Notes: generated by a model not told the origin, from the letters alone. A DNA stretch of 64,000 nucleotides from Fuerstiella sp. (GCA_029245955.1 JAQWOH010000074.1:124001-188000), one strand, 5' to 3'. Positions 36,992 through 48,224 are shown, counted from the first letter of the stretch. Translations and numbers: made by a program.

Positions 36992-38464
36992 TTACATCGC
37001 GGCTTGTCGTCCAGGAAGATTTTTCTCGATGTGTTCCATGCCACAGGCACCGGCGGTTGGCAGCAGTTTACCGGGGCTGCAGCGTCCTTGCGGATTAAAT
37101 GCTTTCCGCACGTCTTCCATCACCGCCAGATCTTCGTCTGTGAAAAGGCGATTCATGAAACTTATCTTTTCAACTCCGATACCGTGTTCGCCCGTCACGC
37201 TGCCACCTAGTTCGATGCATTTCCCCAGGATTTCATCGCTGGCCAGCATGACCCGCTTCACCTGTTCGGTATTGCGTTCATCAAACAGCAGGATCGGGTG
37301 CAGGTTACCGTCACCCGCGTGAAACACATTCACGACACGAATGTCGTGCCTCTTGCTGACCTCTGCGATGAATCTAAGGATTTCCGGCACTTTGGTCCGC
37401 GGAACCACGCCGTCCTGAGTGCAGTAGCTGGGGCTTAGCCGGCCGATTGCCCCGAATGCCTGTTTACGGCACTTCCACAGTAACGCCCGTTCCTGTTCGG
37501 TTTGCGACAATCGTACTTCGCGCGCCCCGGAGTCTTTGCAGAGTCTGGTAATTGTTTCGGCTTCAGCATCGACGGCCACTTCCAGCCCGTCCACTTCAAT
37601 CAGCAGCACAGCTTCAGCGTCCAGCGGAAAACCGAAATGAAAGGCTTCTTCCAGCGCGCCCACGATTCCCTTGTCCATCATTTCCAGAGCGGCTGGCACG
37701 ATGCCTGCTCCGATGATGTTGCTGATGGCCTGAGTCGTGTCGTCTACAGAATCGAAAATCGCCAGCATCGTTCGGTAGGCAGCCGGGTTGCGTGTGATCC
37801 TGACCCAGACTTTGGTTACAACTCCAAAGGTTCCTTCGCTGCCGACAAACAAACCTGGCAGATCGAATCCGTTGCCTTTGCCGCACGGACCACCGATCTC
37901 AATCAGTTCACCCTGCGGCGAGACGAATTCGATTCCGATCACATGATTAACTGTGACACCATATTTCAGCGTGTGAGGTCCGCCGCTGTTTGTAGCCACA
38001 TTGCCGCCGATTGTGCACGCCCCCTGGCTGGACGGGTCGGGGGCATAGTGAAACCCCGTTCCGGCAAGAGCCCGAGTCAAATTGACGTTAACGACGCCCG
38101 GTTCGACAACGGCGTATCGATCCCGCAGGTTAATTTCGAGAATCCGACGCATTTTTGTCAGGGCGATCATGACTCCGCCACCAACTGGCAGGCATCCGCC
38201 CGCCAGGCTTGTGCCTGCGCCACGCGGAACGAACGGAACGTTATAGCTCGCACAGGCGGCAACAATCGCCACGACTTCGGCTGCGTCTTCCGGAAAAACA
38301 ACAACGTCGGGTACGCTTTTCTCCACGACATAACCGTCGCATTCATAGACGAGCAGCTCGTCCCTGGAGTCAAGTAAACGCGCGCATCCCACAATCGCTG
38401 CCAGTTCCGTCAGGAAATCTGCAGTAATGACGCAACTGGTGGTGCCGGTGTCCGCAGTGGTCAT
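36992..38464 (-). CDS. glcD: Glycolate oxidase catalytic FAD subunit
   Basis: 490 residues from the ATG at 38464 (MTTADTG); the longer frame from 38530 adds a basic, unconserved stretch. FAD-binding motifs VPRGAGTSLAGGCLPVGGG and DPSSQGACTIGGNVATNSGG are intact, as is the C-terminal VFHAGDGNLHP and GEHGIG, typical of GlcD and D-lactate dehydrogenases. It oxidises glycolate to glyoxylate with GlcE and GlcF. The substrate could be D-lactate, but the presence of glcE and glcF favours glycolate. Confidence 0.93.
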   Translation of the reverse strand: MTTADTGTTSCVITADFLTELAAIVGCARLLDSRDELLVYECDGYVVEKSVPDVVVFPEDAAEVVAIVAACASYNVPFVPRGAGTSLAGGCLPVGGGVMIALTKMRRILEINLRDRYAVVEPGVVNVNLTRALAGTGFHYAPDPSSQGACTIGGNVATNSGGPHTLKYGVTVNHVIGIEFVSPQGELIEIGGPCGKGNGFDLPGLFVGSEGTFGVVTKVWVRITRNPAAYRTMLAIFDSVDDTTQAISNIIGAGIVPAALEMMDKGIVGALEEAFHFGFPLDAEAVLLIEVDGLEVAVDAEAETITRLCKDSGAREVRLSQTEQERALLWKCRKQAFGAIGRLSPSYCTQDGVVPRTKVPEILRFIAEVSKRHDIRVVNVFHAGDGNLHPILLFDERNTEQVKRVMLASDEILGKCIELGGSVTGEHGIGVEKISFMNRLFTDEDLAVMEDVRKAFNPQGRCSPGKLLPTAGACGMEHIEKNLPGRQAAM

Positions 38465-38575
38465 GGGAATATCTGCAAATGAAGGAGAGCCACGCTGTGG
38501 AACGCCCGTTCGTGAACGCCGCAGTAACACAATGTCACCGGTTCAGGGACACATCCGCATTGCGACGCAATCATT

Positions 38576-39073
38576 TCAGTAACTGAAACCATTCTTTCTG
38601 ATGTGAACGAACGGGGCGAATTCCGATGCGTCCTGATGGGCCGCTGCTGCGATGATGTCCACCAGGTAGATGACGTGATCGCCCGCTTCCATGGTCGAAA
38701 CGATCCTGCCTTCCATTGATGCCATAGCCGCTTTCAGCAGGGGCAGTCCGTTCCTGCCTTCCAGAATTTCGACGCCGGCGAAGGCATCAGCATCAGGGTC
38801 AAAGCCCTTGCCGAAGTGCTTAAACAGAATGCCGTCACCATTGGCGACCTGATTGATGGTGACGGGGCATCCGTCAGTCAGCCAGTCGTTCAGATACCGT
38901 GACTTGTTGACGGCCACTGTTACCTGCGGCGGCTCAAACGAAGCCTGTTGAAGCCAACTGGCCAGCAAGCCGGTTTTCTGTTTCCCGCCATCCCCGGCAA
39001 CGAGAATGAAGACGCCACTGGGAACGCGTCCGAGAACCGGACCGACAACGTCTTTGGTTTCCTGACTCATCAT
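38576..39073 (-). CDS. Flavin reductase-like FMN-binding protein
   Basis: 165 residues of the flavin reductase / FMN-binding split-barrel family, seen in RVPSGVFILVAGDG, ASWLQQASFEPPQVTVAVNKSR (shortened here to the family core) and VIYLVDIIAAAAH. Starts at 39073 or 39070 (two Met codons). It lies 111 bases upstream of glcD on the same strand and may be the first gene of the glycolate operon. The metabolic link is not clear; family members reduce FMN or FAD with NAD(P)H. Confidence 0.8.
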   Translation of the reverse strand: MMSQETKDVVGPVLGRVPSGVFILVAGDGGKQKTGLLASWLQQASFEPPQVTVAVNKSRYLNDWLTDGCPVTINQVANGDGILFKHFGKGFDPDADAFAGVEILEGRNGLPLLKAAMASMEGRIVSTMEAGDHVIYLVDIIAAAAHQDASEFAPFVHIRKNGFSY

Positions 39074-39230
39074 GTTGAATGCACCGTTTGAGCGACAAAT
39101 TCATTGGCATAACTCAGCCGCGATCATAGCAGGTGTGAACGCGGACGGAATGCAGCTGACTAATGATCGACACGAATTCATTGCAGCCCAATATTTTGGC
39201 ACTAGTTGCCCGCTTTTTGACGCGGGACTC

Positions 39231-39259
39231 TTCAGGTCAGCGTCTTGTCAGGCTATAAT
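39231..39259 (+). promoter_or_regulatory. Possible promoter of the sigma-54 activator gene
   Basis: A consensus TATAAT at 39254-39259 with a weak TTCAGG 17 bases upstream. It precedes the 20-base tandem repeats and the regulator gene. The -10 is good and the -35 poor, so an activator may be needed. Confidence 0.35.
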
Positions 39260-39302
39260 ACCGTACATAAACAGCGGCTGGTGGTCTCCATGCCTGATGT
39301 GC

Positions 39303-39362
39303 CTGATTGTTGCGCATTGTGGCTGATTGTTGCGCATTGTGGCTGTTTGTTGTACAACGTAG
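39303..39362 (+). repeat. Three tandem 20-base units upstream of the sigma-54 activator
   Basis: Units 39303-39322 and 39323-39342 are identical (CTGATTGTTGCGCATTGTGG); the third, 39343-39362, is diverged. They lie between the putative promoter and the start codon, positions typical of operator or enhancer sites. TGGCTGATTGTTGC resembles a sigma-54 -24/-12 element but its spacing is one base short. Confidence 0.75.
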
Positions 39363-39404
39363 GTGCAGTGTGGACAGAATTCCGACTGCCAGAGCGAGTA
39401 TTCG

Positions 39405-40442
39405 ATGTCCAGCAGTGATGGAATGGATGGAATCATTGGGCAGAGCCCTCCGATGCAGGAAGTGTATCGCGTCACGCGGAAGGTGGCTCCCACCTCAGCC
39501 ACGGTGTTGCTGACCGGCGAAACCGGAACGGGCAAGGAGCTGGTCGCACGGGTCCTGCATGAATTGAGTTCACGATCCACAGGTCCGTTTGTGCGTGTCA
39601 ACTGCGGGGCGCTTTCCGAAAGTCTCCTGGAAAGCGAATTGTTCGGACACGTCAAAGGTGCGTTCACCAGTGCCCACGAGACTCGCACCGGACGGTTTGA
39701 GGCGGCTCATGGCGGCACCGTATTCCTGGATGAAATCAACTCCGTCAGCTACCAGCTTCAGGTGAAGTTGTTGCGGGTACTGCAGGAGCAGGAATTCGAA
39801 CGTGTGGGGGACACGAAAACAATCCGCGTTGACTGTCGTGTGATCGCTGCGACAAACGTGGACCTAATGGACGAAATTCAAGCGGGTCGCTTCAGGGACG
39901 ATCTGTATTATCGCCTGAATGTGATTCCGATTTATTTGCCGGCGTTGCGGGAGCGTCCGGATGACATACCAGCTCTGGTTCAGTTTTTTATGACGCGTTA
40001 CGTTGAGCAGAATAAACTTCCCGACACCAGAGTCACGACGGCCGCATTGAATTTTCTCAGTCAGTACGACTGGCCTGGCAATGTTCGTGAGCTGCAGAAC
40101 TATATCGAACGGGCCATCGTTCTGTCGTCATCCAGAGAAGTGGACGTGGAAGATCTGCCCCAGCATGTCCGTGGTTTGGCGCCATTACGAATCGGTCGGA
40201 AGGACACCAACAGTATTGATGCGGTGTGTACGTCGCTTGTCAGCATGGGAATCTCGAAGGCCGGTGGCGAATCGAACGAGCTCTATGGTGCAGTTGTCAG
40301 TCGTATTGAGAGAGAGGTCATACTGCAGGTTCTGCGACAGTGTCAGGGTGTGCAGACGCGGACCGCGACCCGGCTGGGCATCAACCGAAACACCTTACAC
40401 AAGAAGATCGAGGAACACTCGCTGCAGGACGAGGCTCGCTAA
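39405..40442 (+). CDS. Sigma-54-dependent transcriptional activator without receiver
   Basis: 345 residues from the ATG at 39405 (GTG at 39363 would add 14). The AAA+ core starts almost at the N-terminus: Walker [19 protein letters not shown] (the sigma-54 contact loop, with Ser where GAFTGA has Gly), Walker B TVFLDEIN, sensor RVIAATN and [11 protein letters not shown] Fis-type HTH ends the protein ([19 protein letters not shown]). There is no receiver, GAF or PAS domain, as in PspF-like activators, so it must be regulated by level or by a partner. It converges with, and overlaps by four bases, the Ser/Thr kinase gene. Confidence 0.9.
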   Translation: MSSSDGMDGIIGQSPPMQEVYRVTRKVAPTSATVLLTGETGTGKELVARVLHELSSRSTGPFVRVNCGALSESLLESELFGHVKGAFTSAHETRTGRFEAAHGGTVFLDEINSVSYQLQVKLLRVLQEQEFERVGDTKTIRVDCRVIAATNVDLMDEIQAGRFRDDLYYRLNVIPIYLPALRERPDDIPALVQFFMTRYVEQNKLPDTRVTTAALNFLSQYDWPGNVRELQNYIERAIVLSSSREVDVEDLPQHVRGLAPLRIGRKDTNSIDAVCTSLVSMGISKAGGESNELYGAVVSRIEREVILQVLRQCQGVQTRTATRLGINRNTLHKKIEEHSLQDEAR

Positions 40443-42184
40443 CGTCTTGACGGTTGTTTCTGCTGTCGATAATACTTGAAGCCAGGCAGAAAGAAGGCCA
40501 GTGCGGAGACCACGCCGAACAGTGAAATGCTGAAGTTTGGTGTTTCCTGCCGTTGCATGGCTGCCATTACAATTGATGTGGCAAACAGGGCGCCTGCATG
40601 GATGTAGAATCGGCCGGACAGCATTCCCGCTTTGGCGAGGAAGACGATACCGGCGATACAGCCCAGGACCGGTGAAAACGTCAGCACGGGTTCATCCATC
40701 ACGGATTCGACCGCGAACAGCATTGACGAGGCGATCATGCTGCCGCCCCAGACATGAGCGATTTGTCGTTCGATGGACGTAATCGGGCCGGACCGGCTGC
40801 GCAGGTTCCAGAACACTGCCGCCCACAATCCCAGGCCAACAACCCAGAGTCCAACGTACGGCATCCGCGACGTGACACCTGCGATTTGGCAAGCATTTGT
40901 TAATAGACACAGTGCCAGCAGGACCATACTGTGCAACATCCACAGCAGTCCCCAATTACGCAGAATAGTGATGTGGTGTGATTCACGCATCAGTCGCGAA
41001 ATTACGTTCATGATTGTGGATCGACGAGCGCTGACGGGCGCCTTGTTCAGCCAGGCCGTCAGATCGTCAGCAAGCTGCCCGGCCGCAGCGTATCGCAGGT
41101 CACGGGGTTTCTGAAGACACTTCAGGACCACCATTTCCAGATCAGAATCCACTTTCGAATTCAGAACGCGAATTGCCGGCGGGTCCTGTTCCATCACCAT
41201 CAGCAATGTGTCAAATGCAGATGCCGCCTGAAATGGTGGTCTGCCGGTCAGCATCGCAAACAGTATGGCGCCCAGGCTGTAGATGTCTGACGTGACATCG
41301 ATCGCTTCGGTTTGCCCGGCCGCCTGCTCCGGAGACATCCAGGACGGCGTGCCCAGAATCGCTCCACTCTGCGTCAGATTTGCATCGGCACTGCCACCCC
41401 TGATCATCAGAGAGTCATCTGACGCAGGAACACGCTTGGCCAGACCGAAGTCTGTGACAAAGGGCTCTCCCGCATGAGTGATAAGAATGTTAGAGGGTTT
41501 GAGGTCTCTGTGTAGAACGCCGGCTCGGTGAGCAGAGTTGATGGCTTCGACGACGGGAAGCAGCAGGCGAACGGCGTCTTCTGCGGTCATTGGCCCATTG
41601 GCCAGTCGCTGGGACAGAGTCGTGCCCTCAACAAACTGCATGCTGAACCACGGTTGCCCGTCATGCTCACCGACTTCATACACCGGGACAATGCTGGGAT
41701 GACTGAGCCGTGCCGCGGCCAGTGCCTCGGCACGCAGGCGGGCAAGGTCCTGAGATGCGGCGAACGCGGCATTAGGAATCATTTTTAGTGCGACCGTACG
41801 GTCGAGCGACTGTTGATAAGCTCGATACACGACACCCATGCCGCCACGGCCGACTTCTTCACGGAGCTCGTATTCGCCGATTCTTGAACCAACGGGGGAC
41901 GTGGTCAGGGGCGTTGCTGCGGGCTCGGATGTTTCGCTGGAAGTAATGTGGTTTAACTCATCGGACTGCAGCAACGCCACGTCGGCAGCGATCATCGCCG
42001 TCGCGTACAGTTCCCGGATGTCGGCTTCGAGATCCGGATTGTCGTGAACGGCATGATCCAGCAGCTCTGCCGAAGAATCGCCTTGTGAATCATTAATCAG
42101 ACGATCCAGTACTTTCGCGAGCCGTTCGTCGCGAAGACGGACATCGTCACGTTCATTGCCTGAAGTTTCTGTTAGAGAATTCAC
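40439..42184 (-). CDS. Transmembrane Ser/Thr protein kinase (PknB-like)
   Basis: 581 residues. A polar N-terminal 100 residues precede a Hanks-type kinase domain (about 107-370): glycine loop [15 protein letters not shown] with the ATP Lys, catalytic [11 protein letters not shown] in VTDFGLAK and TPSWMSPEQ. The C-terminal third holds five or six hydrophobic helices ([62 protein letters not shown]) instead of the usual PASTA or TPR modules. The kinase domain faces the cytoplasm; this architecture is common in planctomycetes. Substrates unknown; the convergent sigma-54 activator is a possible functional neighbour. Confidence 0.92.
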   Translation of the reverse strand: MNSLTETSGNERDDVRLRDERLAKVLDRLINDSQGDSSAELLDHAVHDNPDLEADIRELYATAMIAADVALLQSDELNHITSSETSEPAATPLTTSPVGSRIGEYELREEVGRGGMGVVYRAYQQSLDRTVALKMIPNAAFAASQDLARLRAEALAAARLSHPSIVPVYEVGEHDGQPWFSMQFVEGTTLSQRLANGPMTAEDAVRLLLPVVEAINSAHRAGVLHRDLKPSNILITHAGEPFVTDFGLAKRVPASDDSLMIRGGSADANLTQSGAILGTPSWMSPEQAAGQTEAIDVTSDIYSLGAILFAMLTGRPPFQAASAFDTLLMVMEQDPPAIRVLNSKVDSDLEMVVLKCLQKPRDLRYAAAGQLADDLTAWLNKAPVSARRSTIMNVISRLMRESHHITILRNWGLLWMLHSMVLLALCLLTNACQIAGVTSRMPYVGLWVVGLGLWAAVFWNLRSRSGPITSIERQIAHVWGGSMIASSMLFAVESVMDEPVLTFSPVLGCIAGIVFLAKAGMLSGRFYIHAGALFATSIVMAAMQRQETPNFSISLFGVVSALAFFLPGFKYYRQQKQPSRR

Positions 42185-42268
42185 CAGGTCACCAATTGCA
42201 AACGGAGTTGCCGCAGCAGCGGATTTCGGCTCGAATGCTGCCGCAGGCAGCTTGAGCTACTGGCTGCA

Positions 42269-42865
42269 TCACGCCGAAAACGCGTTCAGATAGGGCACTG
42301 TTGTGATATGCTCTCTGATAGCGCATGAGGCGCTCAGCAGTTGCCCCAGATAATCCCATTCGCCGGAGACAAGGGCCTCGCGAGCGCTGGACGGCATCTC
42401 CACAGACAGACTCAGATCCCCTGCTGTAGCAGTCAGGCTTTCCAGGCAAACGACGATGTTCAGGGGTGGGGCAGCTTCGACCGCAGCCGCCAGCCTATCC
42501 AGGTCATCGCGCGATGCGGTAACGGCCGCTACGCCCAGTGAGCAGCAGTTGCCGAAGAAAATCTCCGCAAATGATTCGGCGATTACAGCTTTGATCCCCC
42601 ACCGCATCAGCGACTGAGGTGCATGTTCGCGGGACGATCCACAGCCGAAGTTTCTGCCGGCGACCAGAACACTGGCCCCTCGAAATTCTGATTGATTAAA
42701 CGGGTGCCGGGGATCCTGCTGACGATCGTCTTCGAAGGCATAGTCACCCAGTCCGTCGAACGTCACACATCGCAGATATCGAGCCGGGATGATGCGGTCG
42801 GTGTCGATATCGTCCAGCATCAGGGGAATGCCGGTGCCATTTACAGATTTGATTTCATTTGTCAT
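42269..42865 (-). CDS. leuD: 3-isopropylmalate dehydratase small subunit
   Basis: 198 residues, normal length for LeuD. Swivelling aconitase domain motifs [30 protein letters not shown] and [14 protein letters not shown] are intact. With LeuC it isomerises 2-isopropylmalate to 3-isopropylmalate in leucine synthesis. It lies 140 bases after leuC on the same strand. Confidence 0.95.
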   Translation of the reverse strand: MTNEIKSVNGTGIPLMLDDIDTDRIIPARYLRCVTFDGLGDYAFEDDRQQDPRHPFNQSEFRGASVLVAGRNFGCGSSREHAPQSLMRWGIKAVIAESFAEIFFGNCCSLGVAAVTASRDDLDRLAAAVEAAPPLNIVVCLESLTATAGDLSLSVEMPSSAREALVSGEWDYLGQLLSASCAIREHITTVPYLNAFSA

Positions 42866-43005
42866 CGTTATGTTCTTTCAGACGCTGAATAGGATGCCGG
42901 GAGAATCTGCATTGAAGAGATCGGCAAAGGCGTGGTTCGTTCAGTGCGATCGATCGCAGCAATGTTGACGTGATTTACCTTTTCTCACGGAGCCGCCGGA
43001 TGCCT

Positions 43006-44424
<1,419 letters not shown>

Positions 44425-45009
44425 GAATAATTTCGCCAGAGATCAAGGAAAACAGAGCGCTGTTACAGGGCCGATGACATGTGCCGCTGGTCTTCGGTTC
44501 GGCAGTATAACGACGCAGAATGCCATTGTGACCGGTTGTCAGACGAACGTGTACTGAAATCTGAAGATCAATACCGGGCATGTCGAAAGTCGTGCCGCCA
44601 CCCGCCCGTAACGCTGCGTCAAGCGGTCAAATGCGGTCTGCGGATGAGGGGTGATAGACAGGTCCCGCCCAAGCCCCACCGTCACGATATTCAAGCCATG
44701 AACCCCCCGGCAGAAAGTTGCAGTGGTCGATTAAGTCTGATTCTGGCTGACAAAACTTCTCGGGACACCGTGAACCGCAGTGGATGTTCTTGACGGGCAG
44801 TTTCTGCCAGTTTAGAATATTAAACGGATGGTTGTCCGTAAAGGCTTTCTGTGACGGGTTTTCCGCCAATCGTTATGCGGTCAAAGTCCTTGGATTCGCG
44901 ACGACGATAATAGACATACCGGTCGACAAGCTTCAGCCGACACTCCTTCCTGCCGCCATAATTCCTACCACCACGATTGCACTATCAATCGGTATCTACG
45001 AGGTGCCAG
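44425..45009. other. Divergent intergenic region with a promoter
   Basis: 585 bases between leuC and a DUF1501 gene. Short frames show no motifs. It holds a good sigma-70-like promoter facing the DUF1501 gene, listed separately. Confidence 0.5.
44790..44818 (+). promoter_or_regulatory. Sigma-70-like promoter with a palindrome in the spacer
   Basis: TTGACG at 44790-44795, a 17-base spacer and TAGAAT at 44813-44818. The spacer holds a perfect 5-base inverted repeat (GGCAG TTT CTGCC, 44796-44808), a possible operator. The leader to the DUF1501 ATG at 45010 would be about 185 bases. Confidence 0.5.
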
Positions 45010-46359
45010 ATGCTGACGATTCTTGGAAACAGGACGAAGTACTGTGACGGCGTGTCGCGCCGCAGCTTCCTTAAGATCGGCGGACTGTCGATGGGGGCGG
45101 TTGGTGGTACCAGTCTGACTGACCTGCTGCGAGCGGAATCCACTGCGGTCGCGCCGCAGACTCAAAAGTCCATCATTAACATTTTTCTTGGTGGCGGTCC
45201 GCCTCACCAGGACATGTGGGAAATCAAGACGGATGCTCCCGCTGAGATCCGAGGTGAGTTTTCTCCCATCAGTACGGCCGTGCCTGGCATCCAGATTGGC
45301 GAGTGTTTTCCCAAACTGGCCGCGATGATGGACAAACTTGTGGTCATCCGATCCGTTGTCGGTTGTTCCGGTGGACACGACGCGTTTCAGTGTTTCAGTG
45401 GCTGGGATCGTCGCAGCCTGGCTTCCGTCGGCGGGCGTCCCAGTATTGGCAGTTGTCTTGCAAAACTTCGTGGTCCGTCTGATCCGGCCATTCCGCCGAC
45501 AGTTGCACTGGCCAGCAAGACAAAACATGTTCCCTGGTCAGAACCGGGCGCAGCTGGTTTTCTGGGAGCCGGCTACCAGGCGTTTCGTCCCAGCGGTGAC
45601 GGAATGGACGATCTGAAGCTCAACGGAGTCACCCTGGAAAGACTGCGGGATCGGGAACAGTTGCTGACAGGTCTTGACGGGTTAAAGCGAAACGCCGACG
45701 CGACGGGAATCATGGACGGCGTCGACGCGTTTACTCAGGCAGCCTTCGGCGTGCTCACTTCCAGCAAGCTGGCCGATGCCCTGGACATATCTCAAGAACC
45801 GGCTGAAATTCGCGAACGTTATGGCAACGGCAAGCCCTATAAATATCAGTACGATGGAGCTCCCACCTGTAACGACCATATCCTGATGGCTCGTCGGCTG
45901 GTCGAGGCGGGTGTGCGTTCTGTCACCCTGTCGTTTGGTCGCTGGGACAGTCATGGTGCGAACTTTGATCTGGTGCGTGATCACGGCACGAAGCTGGATC
46001 AGGCCGTCAGTGCGCTGGTTCAGGATCTTGACGAACGAGGCATGCTGGATGATGTGACGATTGTTGTCTGGGGCGAATTCGGCAGGACACCGCGAATCAA
46101 CAAGGGGGCGGGACGTGACCACTGGCCGCAGGTCAGCTGTGCGTTGATGGCCGGTGGCGGCATGAGAACCGGTCAGGCAATCGGCGCCACGAACCGTCTG
46201 GGGGAACGGCCCGTCAGTCGTCCCGTGGACATGCAGGAAGTGGTCGCAACGGCGTATCACAACCTGGGAATCGATACGATGAACACCACGCTCAGCGATC
46301 CAACCGGGCGTCCGCAGTTCCTGGTGGACAAGCGTGATCCCATTCGTGAGCTCGTTTAG
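45010..46359 (+). CDS. DUF1501 family Tat-exported protein (copy 2)
   Basis: 449 residues from the ATG at 45010, chosen because the Tat signal SRRSFLKIGGLSMG then lies near the N-terminus; the frame opens at 44977. Family motifs: IFLGGGPPHQDMWEIK, VGCSGGHDAFQCFSGW, GRWDSHGANFD, VVWGEFGRTPRI and GRDHWPQVSCALMAGGG. There is no DUF1549/DUF1553 partner next to it. A terminator follows. Metal-dependent hydrolase fold is expected from the family; activity unknown. Confidence 0.9.
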   Translation: MLTILGNRTKYCDGVSRRSFLKIGGLSMGAVGGTSLTDLLRAESTAVAPQTQKSIINIFLGGGPPHQDMWEIKTDAPAEIRGEFSPISTAVPGIQIGECFPKLAAMMDKLVVIRSVVGCSGGHDAFQCFSGWDRRSLASVGGRPSIGSCLAKLRGPSDPAIPPTVALASKTKHVPWSEPGAAGFLGAGYQAFRPSGDGMDDLKLNGVTLERLRDREQLLTGLDGLKRNADATGIMDGVDAFTQAAFGVLTSSKLADALDISQEPAEIRERYGNGKPYKYQYDGAPTCNDHILMARRLVEAGVRSVTLSFGRWDSHGANFDLVRDHGTKLDQAVSALVQDLDERGMLDDVTIVVWGEFGRTPRINKGAGRDHWPQVSCALMAGGGMRTGQAIGATNRLGERPVSRPVDMQEVVATAYHNLGIDTMNTTLSDPTGRPQFLVDKRDPIRELV

Positions 46360-46383
46360 CAAAGTTCGCGGCCTGAAAGAATA

Positions 46384-46420
46384 AGCTTCGGTCCAAACGG
46401 CCGGGGCTGTTTTTTTTTAA
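46384..46420 (+). terminator. Rho-independent terminator after DUF1501 copy 2
   Basis: A stem formed by AGCTTCGGTCC and GGCCGGGGCT (two G-T pairs, one bulged T) around AAAC, followed by a tract of nine Ts. It ends just before the ATG of the phosphoesterase gene at 46423. Confidence 0.7.
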
Positions 46421-46422
46421 GC

Positions 46423-46782
46423 ATGACGTCGGCAACTCAGCGTTTTCGTTTTGTAATTCTGGAGCACGATTCCCCGTTTTTGCATTGGGATCTGTTGCTG
46501 CAGCAGGGGCGGGCGCTGGCTGCGTGGCGCCTGCTGAGTCCGATGGTCACCACCAGCTGGATTCCTGCTGAAGCATTGCCGGACCATCGTCTGATCTACC
46601 TGGATTACGAAGGCCCCGTCAGCAACAATCGCGGTGTGGTGACCCGCGTCGCCAGCGGTGAATTCTCAGTCTGCAGTGACGGCCCGGAAGAACGAATTTA
46701 CGAACTGTTTAACTGTGATGTGGCTACGAGTGCACGATGCCGCAGGTTCGATTCGACGACACCGGAGTGGCGATTCGAATGA
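46423..46782 (+). CDS. Stand-alone LigD-type 3'-phosphoesterase domain protein
   Basis: 119 residues matching the N-terminal phosphoesterase domain of bacterial LigD: RFRFVILEHDSPFLHWDLLL with the metal-binding His residues, AAWRL, and LIYLDYEGPVSNNRG. The domain trims 3' ends in non-homologous end joining; here it occurs without ligase or polymerase domains, and no Ku gene is in the window. Its stop overlaps the bioF start (ATGA). It is probably a small DNA or RNA end-processing enzyme. Confidence 0.75.
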   Translation: MTSATQRFRFVILEHDSPFLHWDLLLQQGRALAAWRLLSPMVTTSWIPAEALPDHRLIYLDYEGPVSNNRGVVTRVASGEFSVCSDGPEERIYELFNCDVATSARCRRFDSTTPEWRFE

Positions 46783-47969
46783 GTAACACGGATTTTCGGC
46801 AACTGCTTCAGCAACGCCTGGCCGAACTGGATGCACGCGGACAACGACGCTGTCGCCGCACGGTGGACAGTCTTCCCGGCGGGACGTGTCGTATCAACGG
46901 GCGTGAACTGGTCAACTTCGGTGGCAACGATTACCTGAATCTTGCGCACGAGATCGGTGGTTCCAACGGGGTCCGTGAGGTTTTCCGCCGGCAGGTTGGA
47001 GCAACCGCCAGTGCTTTGGTGTGTGGACGAAGTCAATGGCACGAATCTCTGGAAAATGCACTGGCAGATTTCGAAGAAACTGAGGCCGTTCTGTTGTTCC
47101 CCACCGGATTTGCGGCCAACCTTGGAGTTATCAGCAGCCTGGTTCAGCCTGGCGACGCCGTCTGGTGCGATCGAGACAACCATGCCAGTATCGTCGACGC
47201 CTGCCGGGACTGCGCCGGACAAATGCTGGTGTACCGTCGCGACCGACTTGATTCTCTGGACGAATCCCTGAAGCATCGCAGGAGCGAACACCAACAGGTT
47301 TTTGTTGTAACCGACGGTGTGTTCAGTATGGACGGTTGCGTGCCCGACTTGCCCTTGATCTGTGAAATTGCGGAGCGACACGATGCTATGGTTATTGTCG
47401 ACGAGGCTCACGGAACGGGCGTTCTTGGTGCTCACGGTCGTGGTGTCTGCGATTTCAGTAACGTGGAAGAGCGCGTCCTTGCCAGAGTGGGCACGATGAG
47501 CAAAGCCCTGGGTGGACTGGGCGGATTTGTGGCTGCGGACCGGATAACAGTTGACTGGCTGCGGAATACGGCGCGACCGCAGTTTTTCTCTACGGCGCTG
47601 CCGCCCGCCATCTGTGCTGCCATGTTGGAATCACTGAAAATTATTCAGGCAGAACCACATCGTCGTCAGCATCTGGCGATGCTGACAACATTTGCTCACC
47701 AGCAAATCGACGAGCTTGGTCTGCAGAACGTCAGGGGCGGAGTGGCACCGATTGTACCGATTCTGCTTGGGGACGAGGATCTGGCTGTACGCGTCTCGAC
47801 CGATCTGCAGGATGCTGGTTGGTTCGTTCCTGCGATTCGTCCGCCTACGGTCGCTAAGGGGACTGCACGACTGCGACTCAGCTTGACGGCGGCGCACGAA
47901 ACGTCGCAGCTGAGGGACCTGTTTGAATCTATTCGCACAATACTTAACGGTCAGAGTCAAGGGAAGTGA
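46779..47969 (+). CDS. bioF: 8-amino-7-oxononanoate synthase
   Basis: 396 residues from the ATG at 46779, which overlaps the upstream stop. Alpha-oxoamine synthase features: NFGGNDYLNLA, FPTGFAANLGVIS, DNHASIVD, VIVDEAHGTGVLG and the PLP lysine in VGTMSKALGGLGG. It condenses pimeloyl thioester with alanine in biotin synthesis. Related glycine C-acetyltransferases or serine palmitoyltransferases cannot be fully excluded; no other bio gene is in the window. Confidence 0.85.
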   Translation: MSNTDFRQLLQQRLAELDARGQRRCRRTVDSLPGGTCRINGRELVNFGGNDYLNLAHEIGGSNGVREVFRRQVGATASALVCGRSQWHESLENALADFEETEAVLLFPTGFAANLGVISSLVQPGDAVWCDRDNHASIVDACRDCAGQMLVYRRDRLDSLDESLKHRRSEHQQVFVVTDGVFSMDGCVPDLPLICEIAERHDAMVIVDEAHGTGVLGAHGRGVCDFSNVEERVLARVGTMSKALGGLGGFVAADRITVDWLRNTARPQFFSTALPPAICAAMLESLKIIQAEPHRRQHLAMLTTFAHQQIDELGLQNVRGGVAPIVPILLGDEDLAVRVSTDLQDAGWFVPAIRPPTVAKGTARLRLSLTAAHETSQLRDLFESIRTILNGQSQGK

Positions 47970-48224
47970 CGGTAAACTGTCCCGGCGCCCGCAAATGTGG
48001 TTAAACAGACTTGTGGTCAGTCGCTGGGTACAGTGAATATCAGTGAAACAAATGTTTTGCGGGCCTGGAATATTCCAGCACGAGCAGAGCCGTCGTCGTA
48101 AGATCAAGTGTGCGAAACCGGGATTCGTCATCGCGGATCCGCGCCGTACCTCAAGAATCCTCTATCCCGTCCTGCCGCTGGAACTCCCCGAAAACACCGG
48201 TCTCCGCCGCGGCTGCTTATTCTC

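Noticed and set aside
37502-38377. 291-residue plus-strand frame opposite glcD
   Set aside because: The glcD frame has all FAD motifs; the opposite frame is a shadow with no family features.
39323-39342. Sigma-54 promoter in the tandem repeats
   Set aside because: TGGC and TTGC are present but the GG to GC spacing is nine rather than ten bases, so a real -24/-12 element is doubtful.
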